Source: an uncultured Prevotella sp. (GTDB lineage: Bacteria > Bacteroidota > Bacteroidia > Bacteroidales > Bacteroidaceae). From it: a stretch of DNA of 6,173 nt. Every line of letters begins with the position of its first letter. Position 1 is the stretch's first letter. Below are positions 1-3,584 of the stretch, one piece after another. Under the pieces are notes generated by a model. It worked only from the letters and a program-made list of their open reading frames with translations, ran no database searches and was not told the DNA's origin. The position numbers were made by a program, and so were the translations under genes. The stretch covers positions 1 to 6,173 of the forward strand of contig ONMG01000189.1 in assembly GCA_900318855.1 (NCBI GenBank), written 5' to 3'.

Positions 1-1
1 A

Positions 2-217
2 GACAGTGAATGGAGGGGCGGTTTTTATGCTAAGGAAAGTATAGGCGGTTCGAAAACGTATATCATTAGATATAAGTGGGTTAACTATAACTTCGACCCT
101 GATTTATATAGGGTTTTTATAATTATAGAAGCAGGCATAAAGGTGCGTGTGGTGTGTCTTTTGTGGTTTTATATTAAGAAATTGGAGAGGAAGGTCTTGG
201 TTTTGCCGGAGGAATGA
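2..217 (+). other. Open frame from the left edge, possible 3' end of a plus-strand gene (doubtful)
   Basis: Reading plus-strand frame 2 gives 71 codons without a stop from the window edge to a TGA at 215–217. The other plus frames checked close early (a TGA at 7, a TAG near 42). The predicted peptide is hydrophobic and basic near its end (…VVCLLWFYIKK…) and I recognise no family. The stretch is AT-rich and holds a weak hairpin followed by T residues (96–118), which argues against coding. It may be the tail of a gene entering from the left or a chance open frame. No other gene is supportable in 1–270, and I found no clear Bacteroidota-type promoter there on either strand. Confidence 0.2.
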
Positions 218-270
218 CAATGGTGGAAAGGAGATTGTCTGGGGAAGACTGCTTGTGCTGTGCCGATATT

Positions 271-314
271 AAAAAAACACGACCCCGGAGCTTCCTTGCG
301 GAGGCTTCGGGGTC
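271..314 (-). terminator. Intrinsic terminator of the DUF4254–GT9–rubredoxin operon
   Basis: Read on the minus strand, a 15-bp stem with two A·C mismatches (arms 300–314 and 281–295) closes a GCAA tetraloop of the GNRA type. GTG and then seven T residues (271–277) follow. It starts 22 nt after the rubredoxin stop codon, as expected for a Rho-independent terminator. On the plus strand the two mismatches become G·U wobbles, but there is no T-run on that side, so it should work for the minus strand only. Confidence 0.9.
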
Positions 315-336
315 TGTGAATTTATGTCTTGGCGGT

Positions 337-501
337 TTATTCGTCTACAGGCTTGAATTCGTCTGTGCCGACACCGCAGAGCGGGCACACCCAGTCTTCG
401 GGAAGTTCTTCGAAAGGAGTTCCGGGTGCTACACCATTGTCGGGATCGCCTTCTGCGGGGTCATAGACGTAGCCGCATACTTCGCATACATACTTCTTCA
501 T
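337..501 (-). CDS. Rubredoxin
   Basis: This small cytoplasmic iron protein carries one electron on a single iron held by four cysteines. The 54-residue product is full length for the classic family. It has both knuckles: CEVCGYVYDP (Cys6, Cys9) and WVCPLCG (Cys39, Cys42), with the usual DPDNG and PGTPFEELPEDW segments between them. The ATG at 499–501 is followed directly by KKYVC, the normal rubredoxin N-terminus. The leader is A-rich (eight A residues just upstream) with no Shine-Dalgarno motif, as is usual in Bacteroidota. It is the last gene of the operon, 25 nt after the glycosyltransferase stop and 22 nt before the terminator. Likely partners are peroxide- or oxygen-detoxifying enzymes such as rubrerythrin, but none is encoded here, so that role rests on family knowledge. 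Confidence 0.96.
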   Translation of the reverse strand: MKKYVCEVCGYVYDPAEGDPDNGVAPGTPFEELPEDWVCPLCGVGTDEFKPVDE

Positions 502-526
502 AATGTTCTTTTTTTTAATAGGGTTA

Positions 527-1600
527 TTACTGTCGGGAGGTTACTCCCCTCTTGTTATTGAGAACGCTGTCGAGCTTGTCGACAATCATTGTTGGCGTGA
601 TGTTTTTGATGCAGGCATAGTCGCCTCGGTGACAGGGCTTCTTGCCGTAGACCGAACAAGGGCGGCAGGGCAAGGACACTTGCACTGCATTGTCAATACT
701 TTGATTCCAACCGAGGAATCCGGCGTAGGGATGCGTGGCGCCCCACACGCTCACCACTGGGGCGTTGACGAGTGAGGCCAGGTGCATATTGGCGGAATCC
801 ATGCTCACCATGGCATCAAGATGACTCATCAGAATGAGCTCATTGTGCATGCCGTGGAGTAGGGTGGATGCATTGAGGCACGGTGGAAATTCTTCGGCCC
901 ATAGGTTGAGCGTTTCTATTTCGTTAGGTCCTCCTCCGAAAAGGAAGAGGCGGCTGTTGGGATGGCGCTGTAGGATGAGTCTTATCGCAGCCTCCATTTT
1001 GTCCAAAGGATAGATTTTGCCTTTGTGACCTGCGAAGGGGGCCACACCTATCCACGTCTCACCTTCTTTCTTTTGGCCAATGGCTTCGGGCAATTCTTTG
1101 AGATTTCCTCCCTCAGGCGGAAAGATGGAGGTGAAATCCAGCTTTACGGGGTATCCCAGTTTGGCAAGTACCTCGGCATAGTTCTCAAAGGATGTCGGTT
1201 GCTGTACTAATACCTTATGGCCTTGGTCGGTGAGCCGGCGTTTCCCGGAGCGGTGTTTGTTGATGTGAGCCACCTTGAACTGAGCCAGATTGAAGCGCAG
1301 GCGCAGGTAGTTGGAGCGCAGAATATCGTGGAAGTCGGCAATGGCCGTGAAGTTCTTGGCCACGAGCCGTCGGTAGAGGGCGTTCAATCCCTTTATACCG
1401 CGGTACTCGCGCTTGATGTCGGCTTCCATGAAGTCGACGTTGGAGGGCATGTGCTCGAAGAGCGGGCGTGCAAAGGGCCTGCTGAGCACGGAGATGCGCA
1501 GCGACGGATACTGGCAGGCCAGGGAGTAGACCACAGGTACGGTCATGGCGACATCACCGATGGCCGAGAACCTGATGATTAGCATGTGCTCTTTAATCAT
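527..1600 (-). CDS. Glycosyltransferase family 9 protein (ADP-heptose:LPS heptosyltransferase-like)
   Basis: The 357-residue product resembles GT9 enzymes, which use the GT-B fold and move a sugar, classically ADP-heptose, onto the LPS core at the cytoplasmic face of the inner membrane. The N-terminal domain opens with LIIRFSAIGDVAMTVPV (7–23), the hallmark acceptor-side motif with the likely catalytic Asp16. The C-terminal nucleotide-sugar domain has GVAPFAGHKGKIYPLDKM (185–202), LFLFGGGP (218–225) and SMDSANMHLASLVNAPVVSVWG (266–287), matching the family's D-S-x-x-MH-A region. The C-terminus holds a cysteine cluster (312, 315, 323, 330) of the kind seen in many GT9 proteins. There is no signal peptide. 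It starts 16 nt after the DUF4254 stop. A second ATG at codon 6 (1583–1585), directly before LIIRF, is an equally reasonable start. The exact sugar and acceptor cannot be told from sequence. Confidence 0.93.
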   Translation of the reverse strand: MIKEHMLIIRFSAIGDVAMTVPVVYSLACQYPSLRISVLSRPFARPLFEHMPSNVDFMEADIKREYRGIKGLNALYRRLVAKNFTAIADFHDILRSNYLRLRFNLAQFKVAHINKHRSGKRRLTDQGHKVLVQQPTSFENYAEVLAKLGYPVKLDFTSIFPPEGGNLKELPEAIGQKKEGETWIGVAPFAGHKGKIYPLDKMEAAIRLILQRHPNSRLFLFGGGPNEIETLNLWAEEFPPCLNASTLLHGMHNELILMSHLDAMVSMDSANMHLASLVNAPVVSVWGATHPYAGFLGWNQSIDNAVQVSLPCRPCSVYGKKPCHRGDYACIKNITPTMIVDKLDSVLNNKRGVTSRQ

Positions 1601-1616
1601 GTGCCAGGATGGGTGG

Positions 1617-2228
1617 TTATTTGTTTTTGTAGAGTACGGGGTTGGTAGCTGGGTCGTTGTACATCTTCATCTGTCGGTACACCTTCATATATTTTCTCCC
1701 GGCTTCGATGTCATCAAGGAGCTGGTCGATAGCCGTGCTGAGGTCTTTCTGCTGTTCGAGGAGCACCTTGAGCTTATCCTTGCAGCGGGCGATGTGCTCG
1801 TTGCTGGCGTCGGTGCGTTCGGTCTGCTCCTTCATGTGGTAAATCTTCAGAGCCAGTATGCTCAGTCGGTCGATGGCCCAGGCGGGGCTCTCGGTGTTGA
1901 GGCGTGCGTCGGGGAGCACGTTCACCTCGCTGTATTTCTGACGGAAATAGGAGTCAATCTGTTCTACCAGGTCTGTCCGGTCTTGATTGCTGCGGTCGAT
2001 GCGCCTTTTTAGTTTCAATGCCTCAAGGGGATCAATGTGCGGGTCCCGGATGAGATCCTCCAAGTGCCACTGTACGGAATCTATCCAGCATTTGAGATAG
2101 AGGCGGTTCTCTATCGACTCCCGGTCGTAGGGATTGCTGATAGGCGTGTCCACGTTGTCCTTGACGTGGTAGTCGTTGATGGCCTGATTGAAGATCTCGT
2201 TGCAGAGCTGTGTGAATGAATTTTCCAT
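1617..2228 (-). CDS. DUF4254 domain protein
   Basis: The 203-residue soluble, mostly helical and highly charged protein matches my memory of the Bacteroidota DUF4254 family. Recognisable blocks are RDPHIDPLEALKLKRRID (61–78) with SNQDRTDLVEQID (80–92), LNTESPAWAIDRLSILALKI (110–129) and YRQMKMYNDPATNPVLY (184–200). Helices around 130–180 could form a coiled coil. No biochemical role is known to me. The family often sits beside GT9 glycosyltransferases, as here, suggesting a role in surface glycan synthesis. The frame stays open 48 codons further upstream to 2372, but the promoter at 2251–2281 lies inside that extension and the family homology begins at MENSFTQLCNEIF, so I place the start at 2228. 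Transcription should then begin around 2244, giving a leader of roughly 15–20 nt. Confidence 0.92.
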   Translation of the reverse strand: MENSFTQLCNEIFNQAINDYHVKDNVDTPISNPYDRESIENRLYLKCWIDSVQWHLEDLIRDPHIDPLEALKLKRRIDRSNQDRTDLVEQIDSYFRQKYSEVNVLPDARLNTESPAWAIDRLSILALKIYHMKEQTERTDASNEHIARCKDKLKVLLEQQKDLSTAIDQLLDDIEAGRKYMKVYRQMKMYNDPATNPVLYKNK

Positions 2229-2250
2229 TTCGTAGTAACCTTTATAGAGG

Positions 2251-2281
2251 CAAAGGTAATCGAAAAAGTAGGAATAAGCAA
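2251..2281 (-). promoter_or_regulatory. Bacteroidota-type promoter of the DUF4254–GT9–rubredoxin operon
   Basis: On the minus strand, TTGC (2278–2281) is followed after exactly 19 bases by TACCTTTG (2251–2258). This fits the Bacteroidota primary sigma consensus: a TTTG-like -33 element, a spacer of 19–21, and a TAnnTTTG -7 element. The -7 element matches in full. The -33 element keeps TTG. Its position 22 nt upstream of the ATG at 2228 supports the shorter DUF4254 start. Confidence 0.8.
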
Positions 2282-2365
2282 GAAATCTGACCTTTTTTTT
2301 AGTGTCACCTTCGACTGTCGTGACCTTTTTGTTGGGGGATGAGGTCTCTTGTCTCGTTGTGTGCG

Positions 2366-2617
2366 CTACCATACCGGACTCTGCCTCCAGGAAATCATGG
2401 GGTATAGGATATTTTCAGTGGCAAGTTGGGTCTCCACGAACTCGGCCACCACCGGCACTGTCGCCTTCATGCCGGCACGTGTCTGCGTGGTGTTGCGCTC
2501 AGTCACCACCTCAAGTTCGGAAATCGGCGAGAGGTGATGCAGGGTAAGCAGCACGTAAGGACGGCAGAAGCCCTTACCTTGGGCATTCGAAAGATGCTGA
2601 ATATCATACTTTTCCAT
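2366..2617 (-). pseudogene. Truncated HU-like (HU-HIG type) DNA-binding protein fragment
   Basis: An ATG at 2615–2617 opens an 83-codon frame ending at a TAG (2366–2368). The peptide begins MEKYDIQHLSNAQGKG and continues RPYVLLTLHHL. It then has SPISELEVVTERNTTQTRAG and MKATVPVVAEFVETQLATEN. This resembles the N-terminal strands and helices of Bacteroidota HU-like proteins, where the pattern is (S/T)LTRADVKA…L…E.LA.GN. After LATENI the expected strand and the Gly-x-Gly-x-Phe turn leading to the DNA-binding arms are missing. The frame instead runs into SWRQSPVW and stops 85 bp before the operon promoter. I read it as a gene broken by deletion or frameshift near 2400. A small intact protein is possible but would lack the DNA-contacting arm. 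The family call is from memory and moderate. Confidence 0.5.
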
Positions 2618-2638
2618 CCTAACCTTACACTGCTTTCC

Positions 2639-2671
2639 TGTCGGGCAGCATTGTCCGACACGGCAAAGATG
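2639..2671 (-). promoter_or_regulatory. Possible promoter element and leader hairpin of the HU-like fragment
   Basis: On the minus strand CATCTTTG (2664–2671) differs at one base from the TAnnTTTG -7 consensus and lies 46 nt before the ATG at 2617. No good -33 TTG is found at 19–21 bp. Between it and the ATG is a perfect 6-bp inverted repeat TGTCGG/CCGACA (2639–2644 and 2655–2660, loop 10) that could be an operator or leader hairpin. Weak evidence; either part may be chance. Confidence 0.25.
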
Positions 2672-2748
2672 CAGCACGTTGACGGCCGGCTGCATCTGCT
2701 CACAATCGGCAACGTCGGTGCGCTGTGCCCCAAGGGTGCCGGATGTTA

Positions 2749-2826
2749 CGCCAATTGGCGGAGCTATGTACGCCAAATGCCGGAGCTATGTACGCCAATT
2801 GGCGGAGATATCTACGCCATATGCCG
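2749..2826. repeat. Array of four 12-bp near-palindromes at exact 22-bp spacing
   Basis: Four sites begin at 2749, 2771, 2793 and 2815. Sites 1 and 3 are the perfect palindrome CGCCAATTGGCG. Sites 2 and 4 are CGCCAAATGCCG and CGCCATATGCCG, with broken symmetry. The 10-bp linkers are GAGCTATGTA, GAGCTATGTA and GAGATATCTA; the last contains the palindrome AGATATCT. Perfect and imperfect sites alternate, giving a 44-bp higher-order period. The 22-bp step is about two helical turns, so all sites face the same side of the DNA. The array ends about 130 bp upstream of the HU-like fragment. It could be a cooperative protein-binding array or part of a dispersed repeat. Confidence 0.85.
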
Positions 2827-2839
2827 TAAGCATGCTTAC
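2826..2839. repeat. 14-bp perfect palindrome next to the 22-bp array
   Basis: GTAAGCATGCTTAC is fully self-complementary. It overlaps the last base of the fourth 22-bp site, and its centre lies 12 bp from that site's centre. With no loop it is more likely a dimer-binding site or repeat boundary than an RNA hairpin. From its end to 3031 I see no further feature: the short frames on both strands there show no family signature. Confidence 0.6.
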
Positions 2840-3031
2840 CCATGGCCGAAATGCTCAGCGAGGCCTACCGCCGCAGGCTGAATTGGCTGGTGCCAGGGAG
2901 AGTGGATGGGGAGTAGAGGCGGGAAATTTATAACTGATTACTACGTAAAGACGACGGCGAAGGAAGATTGGCCTCACTGTAAAAGGTCCGTGGTTCGGGC
3001 TTCGAAGGACTTCTGCGCACTTCGTGCTCGT

Positions 3032-3137
3032 GTGCCCCCCTCGGGGCACTTTAGCCTTATAGTAGTACTATCCCCGATCTACGCTCCTTTTCAGTCGCTT
3101 GATCGGGGTTACCCATGCTTCAGCCCCCTCGGGGCTG
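3032..3137. repeat. Cluster of three strong inverted repeats
   Basis: Three perfect inverted repeats lie in 106 bases. The first is GTGCCCC/GGGGCAC (3032–3038 and 3043–3049, loop CCTC). The second is CCCCGATC/GATCGGGG (3072–3079 and 3101–3108, 21-base loop). The third is CAGCCCC/GGGGCTG (3121–3127 and 3131–3137, loop CTC). The outer two share the core CCCC(C)CTCGGGG, so they look like copies of one hairpin type. Between the first and second is the odd palindrome ATAGTAGTACTAT (3059–3071). None is followed by a T-run on either strand, so they are poor terminator candidates. They may belong to a structured RNA or to a repetitive element. Confidence 0.75.
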
Positions 3138-3143
3138 TCCTTG

Positions 3144-3278
3144 ACGCATGCATCACTTCCACTCCGACTATCGGTAAAAGCGATATGTTGCCAAATGAGC
3201 GGGCAGTGCCAATGCATGCGTCACTTCCACTCTGACTATCGGTAAGAGCGATATGCTGTCAAATGAGCAGGCAATGTC
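3144..3278. repeat. Tandem duplication, period 68 bp, two copies
   Basis: Copy 1 is about 3144–3210 and copy 2 about 3212–3278. Over 65 aligned bases (3146–3210 against 3214–3278) 57 are identical, and all eight differences are transitions. Each copy holds the small stem TATCG/CGATA around a 7-base loop (GTAAAAG in copy 1, GTAAGAG in copy 2). The left edge of copy 1, GACGCATGCAT (3143–3153), is the exact reverse complement of ATGCATGCGTC at the left edge of copy 2 (3212–3222), so copy 1 is framed by an 11-bp perfect inverted repeat. Short frames on both strands run across it but only translate the repeat twice. Confidence 0.85.
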
Positions 3279-3580
3279 CCGAAGGGGGTACAAGCATGAG
3301 TAGCGGACAAGCGACTTTAGGAGCGCAGTACAGTGATAATAAACTTCACGTTCCCAAGAAGTCCCCCGTGGATACACGTTATAGCCTCTGTGTGCGGTCT
3401 TAGGAGAAGTCTCTGTGAGAGTGCGCATAAATTCTCCAACTACGTGCAGTCTTGCGTACTAATTGGATAGACATCTTCAGGGTTGACAAGAGAGGAGACA
3501 GTAGCATGACTTGCTTCATCCCCGTGTGAACACGAAGTTGGACTTGATTAATCCACAGGCTATCTCCTGTGACCCGAAAT
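3279..3580. other. Gene-free, hairpin-rich stretch; possible structured RNA or element remnant
   Basis: No protein gene is supportable in these 300 bases. Short inverted repeats are frequent: ACTTC/GAAGT near 3345–3365, CGTG/CACG around 3367–3378, GGAGAA/TTCTCC (3403–3408 and 3432–3437) enclosing CTCT-GTG-AGAG (3411–3421), CGTG-TGAA-CACG near 3523–3534, and CACAGG/CCTGTG (3554–3559 and 3566–3571, 6-base loop). The last sits 14 bp past the helicase stop in the minus direction, but GATTAATC follows it rather than a T-run, so it is at best a weak terminator. I recognise no known RNA family: no RNase P, tmRNA, SRP or tRNA signature, and no group II intron domain V. Strand and boundaries are unknown. 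Confidence 0.35.
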
Positions 3581-3584
3581 GATT

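Noticed and set aside
96..118. Plus-strand terminator ACCCT/AGGGT followed by TTTTT
   Set aside because: The stem is only 5 bp with a 9-base AT-rich loop, and it lies inside the only open frame it could serve. It is probably chance.
2228..2372. Fusion of the HU-like fragment to DUF4254 through the open upstream frame
   Set aside because: The two are in different frames. The DUF4254 frame has a TGA just upstream, near the end of the HU-like homology, and the operon promoter lies between them.
2749..2826. CRISPR array
   Set aside because: The repeated unit is 22 bp including near-identical 10-bp linkers. There are no unique spacers of 25–40 bp and no cas genes.
2426..2881. 151-residue plus-strand frame
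   Set aside because: It lies antisense to the HU-like fragment and then translates the 22-bp array. The composition is unlike a real protein and no family is recognisable.
3168..3428. 86-residue minus-strand frame
   Set aside because: It runs through the tandem duplication, so its C-terminal part is a translation of that repeat twice. It has no recognisable domain and crosses several inverted repeats.
3279..3580. 23S rRNA fragment, suggested by GCATGAGTAGCG at about 3294–3305
   Set aside because: That short stretch resembles a conserved 23S motif as I remember it, but the flanking bases do not continue the match on either side.
2900..3584. Group II intron, retron or IS110-type element
   Set aside because: I found no domain V with a GNRA loop, no reverse transcriptase, no transposase, and no terminal inverted repeats at plausible ends.
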